From Cytophagaceae bacterium SCN 52-12 (GTDB lineage: Bacteria > Bacteroidota > Bacteroidia > Cytophagales > Spirosomataceae), in contig MEDT01000042.1 in assembly GCA_001724175.1 (NCBI GenBank), positions 22,605-86,604 on the forward strand: a DNA stretch of 64,000 nt, given 5' to 3'. Positions 50,552-57,971 of this stretch are shown in pieces. Within the stretch, counting starts at the first letter, position 1. Every line of letters begins with the position of its first letter. The notes under the pieces were generated by a model, which worked only from the letters and a program-made list of their open reading frames with translations, was not told the origin of the DNA and did no database searches. Made by a program: the position numbers and the translations under genes.

Positions 50552-53500
50552 CTAGAAGTTTAAATTGACACCAAATGACAGAATTCTCGGAATGGGGTAT
50601 ACCCTGGCGCCCGCATCGAACGTATTCCGTTCGGGATCATACCCGTCATATTCTTTACTCGCGATCGTCCACAGGTTTTGCGCGTTCAGATAGAGATATG
50701 CTTTCTGAAGCTTCAGCCTGCTGGTAATGTTTTCAGGCAATCCATAGCCCAGCTGCAGGTTTTTTACTTTCATAAAGCTGCCGTTCACTACCCAGAAGTC
50801 GGAGTCTGCGTTGTTCCAGGAGTCGTCGAATCGCGCCATCGGCAGATCGGACCCGCTGTTTTCCGGAGTCCAGGCGTCCAGCCACCGGGTCTGGATGACC
50901 CTGTTTTCAAACGACAGGTCCGTGAAAAGGCTTCGATTGAACAGCTTGACCCCGCTAACCCCTTGCAGCAGGATGTTCAGATCGAACCGTTTGTATTTAA
51001 AGGACGGCGAGATTCCGTATGTAAACCGGGGTATCGTGTTGCCCAGCGACTGCTTATCCTGGTAATCCAGCCTGCCGTCCTTGTTCACATCCTGAAATTT
51101 CAGGTGACCTGCCCGCGGTACAAATCCGTTTGCATGCATATGCTCCTTTGCCTCCGCATCCGACTGGTAAATGCCTTCTGTTTTATACCCGTAAAGCTCG
51201 CGGAAAGAATACCCCTCACGGATGAGAAACAGCTGATCGGGCGATCGTTCGGTACCGAAGTCGGTCACCTTATTGTTGATATAGGTGAGATTGAATCCCA
51301 GGTCCGCTTTAAGCCTGTCCGTTCCCGACGCCAGGTTGCGGTAATTCAAAATGATTTCTACGCCATCGTTCTGCATAGCCCCCTTGTTTTCAAAAGGCGC
51401 GGTCAACCCGCCGAGCACCAGTGGTATCGGAAGCTGTACAAGGATATCCGTCGTATTCTTACGGAAATAGTCTGCCTCAACCGAGATTCTATCGTTCCAG
51501 AAACCCGCTTCGACCCCGATGTCCAGGGTAGAAGTCTGCTCCCACGAGATATTTTCGTCTACGAGCGAAGTAATGGCCATACCGGGAGCGAATGTCCCGC
51601 CGAAGCTGTTGCTCAGCAGGTTGCTCTGGTCGATAATGGTCAGGTAAGGCGAGTAGCTGGCCACGTTCTGGTTTCCGAGCTTTCCCCACGAAGCCCTCAG
51701 TTTCAGGTTGGAGATCAGGTCTGAATAGCGCAAAAATGCTTCCTCCGAAACCCTCCATCCCAGCGAAACACCGGGGAAATACCCCCACCTGTTACCCTGG
51801 CGGAACCGGGAAGAGCCGTCGGCCCGGAAATTGGCCTCAAAGAGGTATTTGTCTTTAAGGGCATAGTTCAGCCGGCCGAAATACGACAAAATCCGCAGGC
51901 GGTTCATATTGCCGGTGCCCTGGATCCCCGACGTCCCGGCGTCGACCTGGGTGAGCCCTTCTTTCGGGGGATTATTGCGCCTGGCATACAATGTCTGTAT
52001 TTTATTGCTTTCGTTCTGGAAACCTGCCAATAGCTTGAAATCATGGCCTTCAAAGGCTTTCGACCAGGTGAGGGTAGAAAAGAAGTTGGTATTCATCGAA
52101 TAGTCCGCGCCGCGGTTCATCTCCAGCCCTTCCCTGTTGTAGTTTTTGGTGATCGTCTCTATGCCGGAATCGGTGTACCCGAACACGCTGGAATTGTACC
52201 TGTCGACCAGGCTCCACGCCCCGTTGGAAGCGAATGTCGTCTTGAACAGCAGGTCTTCCGTGAGGTTGATATCTGCCGTGGCATTGATCGTCACCAGGTT
52301 ATCCTGGGTAGTGGTCCGTCCGTTGGCGGCGTCGATCAGCGGGTTCCGGTTGTCGTACAGCATGGCTCCCGCCTGGTCAAAAACTTCCACTGAGCCAAAC
52401 CTGCCCATACGGTCATAAGGGGCGATATAGGGGGCCGCACCGCCAAGCATCTCGAAAACCCTGCCCAGCGAGCCATACGTAATATCGGAATAGGGCTCTT
52501 TGGACAATCGGTTCAAAAAGCTCAGCCTGCCGCCCAATTTAAACCACGAGTTGATTTTGGTATCCACGTTGGCTCGAACGCCGAGCCTGCGGGAATTCGT
52601 ATTGGGCACAAGCCCCTGCTGGTTAAGGTTATTGAGCGAGAGATAGGTGGACGTCTTCCCTGACACCCCCGATACCGACAGGTTATTTTGCTGGATCAGG
52701 GCGTTCCGGAACAATTCCCTGAACCAATCGGTATTGGGATATCTGAATGCGTCCGTTCCCTGCTTGTAGCGGTCGATCAGCTCCTGCGGAAAAAGGGGGC
52801 TGGAGCCGTTGTTGATCATCGCCGCATTGGTCAGCTCCATGCTTTGCGCACTGTTATTGATGAGACTATAGTGCCTTCCCAGCGATTGCATTCCCACATA
52901 TGAATTGACATTCACCTGCATTTTATCAGTGCCGGTCCCCATTCTCGTAGTAATCAATACCACGCCGTTAGCAGCCTTAGAACCATAGATAGCTGCGCTG
53001 GCGGCGTCTTTCAGCACTGAAATGGATTGGATATCCGAAGGGTTCAGCTGCTCGAAGGAACCTTCCACGCCGTCTACGATAATAAGCGGGTTGGAATTGT
53101 TGAGCGTGCCCCAGCCCCTGATGCGGATCTGGGCGCCGTCACTGCCCGGCTTGCCGGAGTTCTGGCTCACCCACACCCCGGAAGCAGTGCCGCCGAGGGC
53201 CTGCGAAGCGTTCGTGATGGGACGGTTGTCCAGCTTTTCATCGTATTGAATAGTCGAGATCGCGCCTGTCAGATTTACTTTCTGGGTGCCGCCGTAGCCG
53301 ACCACGACAATTTCTTCCAGCGATCTCGCATCAACCCTGAGATTGACCTCCAGGCTTGTCTTATCTCCTACCGCTACCTCCTGGCTCAGGTACCCGACAA
53401 ATGAAAAAACCAGCACGGCATTTTGATCCGGCACCTCGATGCTGAACGAGCCGTCCACATCCGAGATCATACCGGTTTGCGTTCCCTTGACCAGGATGCT

Positions 53501-53983
53501 GACGCCCGGGAGTCCCTCTCCTTTTTCATCTGTAACCTTTCCTGTCACGATATGGGCGAAACCCGGCCGCAGACTCCCAAGCTTCGATTCGATCTGAGGT
53601 TCTTTTACCGCGCCGTTCTGATTCCTCCTGATCACGATATTATGCCTGAAAATTTTGTAGGTCAGCGGGAGCCCTTCAAAGAGCCGTTTGAGGGTCTCTT
53701 CAATGGATTCATGCCGAATGCTGACCGACACCCGGTGGTCAACCGGGATTTCCATCTTGTCGTATAGAAAAAGATAGTCAGTTTGCTTCTCTATAGCCTT
53801 GAGAGCGGATTCCAGCGTAATATTTCTCTTTTCCAGGGAAATTTTCTGGCTGTAACCCGTACCCCATACCTGGGTGAGGATCACTAGCAGGAAAAAGGTC
53901 AGCAGTTTCATTTTCATCAACAAGTTAGGCGGTATGATCAAATCATACCATGCCTTGTGGCAGGATATGGGTTTTATCTCCAT
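50552..53983 (-). CDS. SusC/RagA TonB-dependent outer-membrane receptor with STN domain (PUL4)
   Basis: 1143 residues. A 24-residue extension (IKPISCHKAWYDLIIPP) precedes the signal MKLLTFFLLVILTQVWGTG. ATG 53917 or 53911 just before the signal is an alternative start. The STN domain (ISLEKRNITLESALKAIEKQ through NIVIRRNQ) is followed by VTGKVTDEKGEGLPGVSIL, the TonB-box region EEIVVVGYGGTQKVNLTGAI, the plug ISVLKDAASAAIYGSKAANG and a barrel ending in LSFGVNLNF. The structured leader (54046-54100 on this strand) ends about 62 bases before the start. Two sulfatases in the operon point to a sulfated glycan. Confidence 0.94.
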   Translation of the reverse strand: MEIKPISCHKAWYDLIIPPNLLMKMKLLTFFLLVILTQVWGTGYSQKISLEKRNITLESALKAIEKQTDYLFLYDKMEIPVDHRVSVSIRHESIEETLKRLFEGLPLTYKIFRHNIVIRRNQNGAVKEPQIESKLGSLRPGFAHIVTGKVTDEKGEGLPGVSILVKGTQTGMISDVDGSFSIEVPDQNAVLVFSFVGYLSQEVAVGDKTSLEVNLRVDARSLEEIVVVGYGGTQKVNLTGAISTIQYDEKLDNRPITNASQALGGTASGVWVSQNSGKPGSDGAQIRIRGWGTLNNSNPLIIVDGVEGSFEQLNPSDIQSISVLKDAASAAIYGSKAANGVVLITTRMGTGTDKMQVNVNSYVGMQSLGRHYSLINNSAQSMELTNAAMINNGSSPLFPQELIDRYKQGTDAFRYPNTDWFRELFRNALIQQNNLSVSGVSGKTSTYLSLNNLNQQGLVPNTNSRRLGVRANVDTKINSWFKLGGRLSFLNRLSKEPYSDITYGSLGRVFEMLGGAAPYIAPYDRMGRFGSVEVFDQAGAMLYDNRNPLIDAANGRTTTQDNLVTINATADINLTEDLLFKTTFASNGAWSLVDRYNSSVFGYTDSGIETITKNYNREGLEMNRGADYSMNTNFFSTLTWSKAFEGHDFKLLAGFQNESNKIQTLYARRNNPPKEGLTQVDAGTSGIQGTGNMNRLRILSYFGRLNYALKDKYLFEANFRADGSSRFRQGNRWGYFPGVSLGWRVSEEAFLRYSDLISNLKLRASWGKLGNQNVASYSPYLTIIDQSNLLSNSFGGTFAPGMAITSLVDENISWEQTSTLDIGVEAGFWNDRISVEADYFRKNTTDILVQLPIPLVLGGLTAPFENKGAMQNDGVEIILNYRNLASGTDRLKADLGFNLTYINNKVTDFGTERSPDQLFLIREGYSFRELYGYKTEGIYQSDAEAKEHMHANGFVPRAGHLKFQDVNKDGRLDYQDKQSLGNTIPRFTYGISPSFKYKRFDLNILLQGVSGVKLFNRSLFTDLSFENRVIQTRWLDAWTPENSGSDLPMARFDDSWNNADSDFWVVNGSFMKVKNLQLGYGLPENITSRLKLQKAYLYLNAQNLWTIASKEYDGYDPERNTFDAGARVYPIPRILSFGVNLNF

Positions 53984-54045
53984 ATATTTGTATGGTTTGG
54001 GTTAAAACATGAGTTACTTTCTGAACAAAGGTCATTTCGTGAAAC

Positions 54046-54100
54046 AGCCCGGACATCCGCAGGGAAGATGTTGCAAGCATTTTCCCTGTTTTTTTGGGCT
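54046..54100 (-). ncRNA. structured leader RNA upstream of PUL4 susC
   Basis: Read on the minus strand: outer stem AGCCC (54100-54096) with GGGCT (54050-54046). A linker of seven A follows. The inner hairpin CAGGGAA/TTCCCTG (54088-54082, 54066-54060) has an A.C mismatch (54081/54067), then ATG/CAT, and the loop CTTGCAA (54077-54071). A 9-nt linker CGGATGTCC (54059-54051) returns to the outer stem. This is the best-paired of the four copies. It matches the PUL2 and PUL5 elements in order, linker lengths and mismatch, but not in stem sequence. Confidence 0.65.
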
Positions 54101-54177
54101 TTGCCAGTTAAGGAGATTTCGCTTTTACAGCCATATCTGGTGTTTAAATGATTACACTAACTATAATTAATATACGT

Positions 54178-55383
54178 TTACCGGGTTATGATCATTTTCC
54201 GCCCTTCCATCCTGTAGTTGACTCCTGCATACTGAAGCATAGCCATAAATTCGGATAACTCAACATCCCTGCGTACCCTGCCGGCAAATTGCTTTTCCGG
54301 CAGGACGCCTTCATAGCCGACCTCTATGTCATACCAACGTGAAACCTGCTGCATGATCGTTTTGATATCGGCTTCTTTAAAATAAAACAAGTCGTTTTTC
54401 CACGCGATCATTTCCTCGACATCTACGGCTGCGATGCTGATCGCCCCGTCTCTGGTAATGCTGGCTGCCTGCCCGGGTACCAGCGTATTTTTCTTATTGC
54501 CATTTTTCAGCGCTACCGATCCTTCGACAAGCGTAGTGCGCGAAACCACTTCGTCGGGATAGTAAGCAATATTGAACCTGGTTCCCAGAACGGCCACTTC
54601 ATTGGCGCCGAAAATAACCCTGAACGGCCGCGTAACGTCTTTTTTAATATCAAAAAAAACTTCGCCCTCTATCTCCACCTTTCTTTCGTCTGCTCCAAAA
54701 CCTGCCGGGAACTTTATCGACGAGGAAGCATTAAGCCATACAGCGCTTCCATCAGGCAAGCCGACCTTATACCGGCCTCCTCTCGGCGTCGACACAGTAT
54801 TGATCCCGTTGGCATAAACCTTGTTCCCGGCTACTTTATATACGATATAACCGTCTTCTACCTTACTGATCTCGATCGCGCCCTGCCGTGATATCACACC
54901 GTCCGCCGCATCGTCAAGCAAGACTGTCGACCCGTCGGCCAAAGTCAGCATCGCCCGGTTGGTCGCCGGCTTTATATCGGATTGTATCCCCGCTAAGCCC
55001 TCTTTTTCTTTCCTGTCGCCATCCCATTTCCACCAGGCGCCCGCAATACAGATAAGGGCTACAGCCGCTGCCACCGAATATTTTCTCCACCAGCCAATTT
55101 TCCGGCTATCGTTCTGATCAGGCCCGTCGTAATTTTTCTCCGCGGGCAGCTCATCCTGCGAAAATGATACGATCGAATTCAGTATCCTGTCCTTTACCTC
55201 TTCCGGGAAGACCTGGTCCGCCTCATGCAGGTTCTCCCATACCTCCCTCGTCAGGTCTGAAAGCCGCTCGTCATCTTTCGACTTTCTTACCAGCTCCATC
55301 AGCTCATCTATTTCCCTCCCGGTGGCCTCACCGTTATAGTAGCGTTGAAACAAGTAAGACAACCGGCTATGCGATGTGTTCAT
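54178..55383 (-). CDS. FecR-family anti-sigma factor (PUL4)
   Basis: 401 residues. The cytoplasmic part (RLSYLFQRYYNGEATGREIDELMELV) carries the Y-x-N/G-x-A/T-x-x-E sigma-binding pattern. One transmembrane segment lies at about 104-120 (YSVAAAVALICIAGAWW). The periplasmic FecR core has TPRGGRYKVGLPDGSAVWLN, VEIEGEVFFDIKKD, VAVLGTRFNIAYYP and LVPGQAASI, and ends with the STN-like KTIMQQVSRWYDIEVGYEG. It lies 83 bp after its sigma and 194 bp before susC. That second gap contains the structured leader. Confidence 0.93.
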   Translation of the reverse strand: MNTSHSRLSYLFQRYYNGEATGREIDELMELVRKSKDDERLSDLTREVWENLHEADQVFPEEVKDRILNSIVSFSQDELPAEKNYDGPDQNDSRKIGWWRKYSVAAAVALICIAGAWWKWDGDRKEKEGLAGIQSDIKPATNRAMLTLADGSTVLLDDAADGVISRQGAIEISKVEDGYIVYKVAGNKVYANGINTVSTPRGGRYKVGLPDGSAVWLNASSSIKFPAGFGADERKVEIEGEVFFDIKKDVTRPFRVIFGANEVAVLGTRFNIAYYPDEVVSRTTLVEGSVALKNGNKKNTLVPGQAASITRDGAISIAAVDVEEMIAWKNDLFYFKEADIKTIMQQVSRWYDIEVGYEGVLPEKQFAGRVRRDVELSEFMAMLQYAGVNYRMEGRKMIITR

Positions 55384-55466
55384 TCGATCGGGTATTAGTC
55401 AATAAAAACCTTACACCCGTTAAGACAACAGGCAACCTGAAAAAGGGGGTATGGCGCCGGTATTTT

Positions 55467-56057
55467 TTAGAAAAAAAAGGAAAAAATCAACGATATGCTG
55501 ACAGAGGCTTTGCCGAGGACATAGGTGCTGATCGATTCAGTCGCCAGCTGCAGGTACTTTTTTACCGTCTCCCTGGATAAGCCCAGCTGATCTGCTATTT
55601 CGGTGTACTTCTTCCGCTCATGCCGGCTTAAAAGGTACACTTTCTGCTGCTGGGGCGGAAGGCGGTTGATCGCTTCGTCTATCAGTCCGTAGTGACCGGG
55701 CTCCTCGGATTCAGCGGGAATAAAAGATTTCTCCAGAAAGTTCCAGTCGGCATCGCTGAAGGTCGCCCGCTCCCTTGCGATTCTCTTCAGGCCGTTGAGC
55801 GCATGGTTCTTCGATACGATATAAAGGTAGGCCCGCAGGTCATGAATTTCGGAGAGTGTCTCACGGCTCATCCATATTTTCAGAAAAACGTCCTGCACGA
55901 TCTCTTCCGTCAGCTCCTGCGACCGTGTGATCCGCATGATATGCGTAGCCAGCAGCCGGTGGTACTGCTCAAACAGAGCGCAAAATGCTCTTTCGTCGCC
56001 TTCTGCTACCTTCAGAAGCAACGTTCTCTCATCGTACAGGCAGGCATACGACACCAT
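55467..56057 (-). CDS. ECF RNA polymerase sigma factor (PUL4)
   Basis: 196 residues. Region 2: ERAFCALFEQYHRLLATHIMRITRS and ELTEEIVQDVFLKIWMSRE. Region 4: YTEIADQLGLSRETVKKYLQLA, a good helix-turn-helix. It ends with a hydrophobic, phenylalanine-rich tail (VSISLIFSFFF). It is the first gene of PUL4. The promoter region holds a perfect -7 box on this strand (56097-56090) flanked by inverted ACCGGAC/GTCCGGT arms. Confidence 0.92.
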   Translation of the reverse strand: MVSYACLYDERTLLLKVAEGDERAFCALFEQYHRLLATHIMRITRSQELTEEIVQDVFLKIWMSRETLSEIHDLRAYLYIVSKNHALNGLKRIARERATFSDADWNFLEKSFIPAESEEPGHYGLIDEAINRLPPQQQKVYLLSRHERKKYTEIADQLGLSRETVKKYLQLATESISTYVLGKASVSISLIFSFFF

Positions 56058-56083
56058 ATTTTTAGAGAATGAGAATTAAAGAG

Positions 56084-56135
56084 ACCGGACAAATATAGCT
56101 TTTATATTATAAAATGAAAATATTTTAAGTCCGGT
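56084..56135 (-). promoter_or_regulatory. PUL4 sigma promoter with flanking inverted repeat
   Basis: On the minus strand TATATTTG (56097-56090) is a perfect -7 box, 33 bp before the ATG at 56057. ACCGGAC (56084-56090) and GTCCGGT (56129-56135) are inverted arms on either side of the promoter. No clear -33 TTTG is seen. Confidence 0.4.
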
Positions 56136-56151
56136 ATCCGGCCAGGTATTC

Positions 56152-56598
56152 CTATTTCTTCCCTTCGGTCGCTGTTGTACGCCAGCTGAATACGTGGTAA
56201 GTAGCCGGAACATCTCCGACGTTCCGGATAGCGTGCATCTGCTGCGAAGCCTGGAAGATCACAGACCCCGGTCCTATCGTTTTAGTAACGCCGTTGACCA
56301 GCGACTCAACGGTACCTTCCCTGATGATAATAATTTCTTCTGCCGCGTGCTTATGAGGAGGGTGCGGGGTTTCGCCGGGATTCAGCGTTGTAATATGGCA
56401 TTCCAGCTCTTCCAGCGTCGCGGTAGGCGATCTGAAAACTGTTCTCACCTCCCCTGTTCTGGTCTTTCTGACTGCCATGTCCTTCCATTCGAACGCCGAA
56501 GATTCCATCTTTTCAAGCTGTATGCCTGTTGCCGCCAGCGCCGCAGTCGCGCAGAACGTTATGGCCGCTACGGTGAGGTCCCTTTTGCTGATTTTCAT
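56152..56598 (-). CDS. secreted/periplasmic cupin-domain protein
   Basis: 148 residues. The N-terminal hydrophobic stretch LTVAAITFCATAALAATG is a signal or anchor. A single cupin domain follows. Metal ligand candidates are in PHPPHKHAAEEIIII (His-x-His and Glu), with a second His in QQMHAIRNVG. Small proteins of this kind are often of unknown catalysis (dioxygenase, isomerase or ligand binding). It sits alone between two divergent sigma genes, upstream of the PUL4 sigma and on the same strand. The 94-bp gap holds the PUL4 sigma promoter, so it is probably a separate transcription unit. Confidence 0.8.
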   Translation of the reverse strand: MKISKRDLTVAAITFCATAALAATGIQLEKMESSAFEWKDMAVRKTRTGEVRTVFRSPTATLEELECHITTLNPGETPHPPHKHAAEEIIIIREGTVESLVNGVTKTIGPGSVIFQASQQMHAIRNVGDVPATYHVFSWRTTATEGKK

Positions 56599-56747
56599 AG
56601 TCGATCCGGGATAAAATTAGTTTACCTGCACTTTTGCTTAAGACCGCACGAGCGAACTTCTACCCTTATCCCTATCCTCTATTCTCTATTTTTTTATGTA
56701 AATCATGAAAATTATTCATTTTTGGGCATCACAAAGTATAAGTTCCC

Positions 56748-56755
56748 TATCTTTG
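56748..56755 (+). promoter_or_regulatory. -7 box TATCTTTG for the PUL5 sigma gene
   Basis: A perfect TAnnTTTG match 17 bp before the ATG at 56773. TTTG at 56721-56724 could be the -33 box, but the 23-bp spacing is longer than usual. Confidence 0.5.
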
Positions 56756-56772
56756 ACAATTTAAAGCCGGTA

Positions 56773-57345
56773 ATGTCATCCTACAGAACCCATAGCGAGC
56801 TGCAGCTTACCGCCTTATTGCGAGAAGGCGACGGGGAAGCCTTTGTGGAGATATACAGGAGAAACTGGCGAATGATGTATAACTCGGCTTTCAAACGTCT
56901 GCGCGACGAAAAGCAATGCGAAGACCTGGTGCAGAACGTCTTTACGGATCTGTGGGAAAGGCGCGGGGAAGTGGAAATTGACAACCTTTCCGCCTACCTG
57001 AGCACCGCCGTAAGGTTCCAGGTCATTAAGCACAGCACCAGGACGCGCGACGCTTCTCCGCTGACAGACACCCTGGAAAGCTCATTGATTTCTTCCCTGC
57101 GGTCGGAGGATCCGCTGATCGAAAAAGAAATCCTTGAAATTGTAAAGCTCTGGATAGCCGCCCTCCCTGAAAAACGGCGGGAGATCTTCCTGATGCACTA
57201 TATGGAAGAGCTGAGCTCGTCGAGGATAGCGGAAGTACTTGGAGTTTCTCAGAAAACGGTCCAGAACCAGATTGCTACGGCTACGAATAGCATACGGGAC
57301 CAGTTGTCAAAAATATTGTTTATTTTACTTATAGCTGCTAATTGA
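56773..57345 (+). CDS. ECF RNA polymerase sigma factor (PUL5)
   Basis: 190 residues from ATG 56773. The frame is open much farther upstream, but that stretch is antisense to the cupin gene and lies before the promoter box. Region 2: EAFVEIYRRNWRMMYNSAF and QCEDLVQNVFTDLWERR. Region 4: SSRIAEVLGVSQKTVQNQIA. The C-terminus is hydrophobic (LSKILFILLIAAN). Its stop codon is immediately followed by the first 26-bp palindromic repeat of the GIY-YIG element, which separates it from its FecR. Confidence 0.92.
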   Translation: MSSYRTHSELQLTALLREGDGEAFVEIYRRNWRMMYNSAFKRLRDEKQCEDLVQNVFTDLWERRGEVEIDNLSAYLSTAVRFQVIKHSTRTRDASPLTDTLESSLISSLRSEDPLIEKEILEIVKLWIAALPEKRREIFLMHYMEELSSSRIAEVLGVSQKTVQNQIATATNSIRDQLSKILFILLIAAN

Positions 57346-57371
57346 GGTGCCTTCGACTCCGCTCAGGCACC
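57346..57371 (+). repeat. palindromic repeat A
   Basis: 26 bp: arms GGTGCCT and AGGCACC around TCGACTCCGCTC. It begins on the base after the sigma stop codon. Confidence 0.85.
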
Positions 57372-57422
57372 GGGGCGATTCTACTAACATGTGTTGGCCC
57401 CTAAGCAAATATAAAAATCAAA

Positions 57423-57447
57423 GGTGCCTGAGCGGAGTCGAAGGCAC
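57423..57447 (-). repeat. palindromic repeat B (inverted relative to A)
   Basis: Reverse complement of repeat A except for the last base. It ends 22 bp before the GIY-YIG start codon. A and B could pair as a long hairpin. Confidence 0.85.
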
Positions 57448-57469
57448 GATACTATACTTCTATATAAAA

Positions 57470-57880
57470 ATGAAAGGATGGATGTACATACTGAAATGTA
57501 GCGATGGAAGCTACTATACCGGAAGCACAAATAATCTGGAATTAAGACTAGCACAGCATCAGAGCGGCTTAGGGGCGATACACACAAGTAAATTCTTACC
57601 GGCTGAACTTGTTTACTATGAAGAATTTCCACGAATTGATATGGCTTTTTACAGGGAAAAACAAGTACAGGGCTGGAGCAGAAAAAAGAAGGAAGCGCTC
57701 ATTGACGGCAAGACCGAAAATCTTAAAAAAGCCGCAGAATGTATAAACGATACACACTTTAGGAATTGGAAGGGTGCCTTCGACTCCGCTCAGACACCAG
57801 AAGGAGATTTCACTCAGACACCGGAACGAGATTTCACTCAGGCACCGGAACGAGATTCCACTGAGGATCACTGTGCCTGA
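57470..57880 (+). CDS. GIY-YIG nuclease domain protein, UPF0213-like
   Basis: 136 residues from ATG 57470. The frame is open to 57347, but that part runs through repeats A and B. The GIY-YIG fold is readable: WMYILKCSDGSYYTGSTNN (YIL...YTG in place of GIY...YIG), the catalytic-type Arg in ELRLAQHQ, LVYYEEF, and the Glu-containing helix AFYREKQVQGWSRKKKEALI. The last 35 or so residues are encoded by repeat sequence: repeat C, then three 8-residue units (TPEGDFTQ, TPERDFTQ, APERDSTE), then a stop inside repeat D. Single-domain members are DNA nucleases of unclear role. Here the tight link to flanking palindromes suggests it acts on them. DNA repair is the alternative. Confidence 0.85.
   Translation: MKGWMYILKCSDGSYYTGSTNNLELRLAQHQSGLGAIHTSKFLPAELVYYEEFPRIDMAFYREKQVQGWSRKKKEALIDGKTENLKKAAECINDTHFRNWKGAFDSAQTPEGDFTQTPERDFTQAPERDSTEDHCA
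57773..57798 (+). repeat. palindromic repeat C, inside the GIY-YIG reading frame
   Basis: Matches repeat A with one mismatch (CAGACACC for CAGGCACC). It encodes part of the nuclease C-terminus. Confidence 0.85.
57795..57866 (+). repeat. three 24-bp tandem units encoding an 8-residue repeat
   Basis: Units start with CACC at 57795, 57819 and 57843, at exact 24-bp spacing, and preserve frame. They look derived from the end of repeat C (CTCAGACACC). Confidence 0.85.
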
Positions 57881-57896
57881 GCGGAGTCGAAGGCAC
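57873..57896 (-). repeat. palindromic repeat D (inverted relative to C)
   Basis: Same orientation as repeat B, with core GAGCGGAGTCGAAGG. It supplies the TGA stop (57878-57880) of the nuclease gene. Confidence 0.85.
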
Positions 57897-57971
57897 GGAT
57901 TCTGAAAAAAATTTCCACTTCATCTTGGGAGTTTTCCAATTTGCCGGTACATATGGTTATAAAGCCCTATT

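Larger units (their letters stand above)
57346..57896 (+). mobile_element. putative GIY-YIG-associated repeat element between PUL5 sigma and fecR
   Basis: A 551-bp unit: repeat A (forward), repeat B (inverted), GIY-YIG gene, repeat C (forward), a 24-bp tandem, repeat D (inverted). Removing it would leave a 75-bp sigma-fecR gap, similar to PUL1 (113 bp) and PUL4 (83 bp). No clear target-site duplication is visible. The layout recalls REP sequences flanking RAYT transposase genes, with a GIY-YIG nuclease in place of the Y1 transposase. Mobility is inferred from layout only. Confidence 0.55.

Noticed and set aside
50678-51724. 348-codon plus-strand open frame inside PUL4 susC
   Set aside because: It lies wholly antisense to a complete SusC barrel and has no signal or motif.
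57347-57469. Longer N-terminus for the GIY-YIG protein
   Set aside because: The extension is a translation of repeats A and B. The domain begins right after ATG 57470.
57795-57866. CRISPR-like array
   Set aside because: Three contiguous 24-bp units without spacers, in frame inside a gene. No cas genes are seen.
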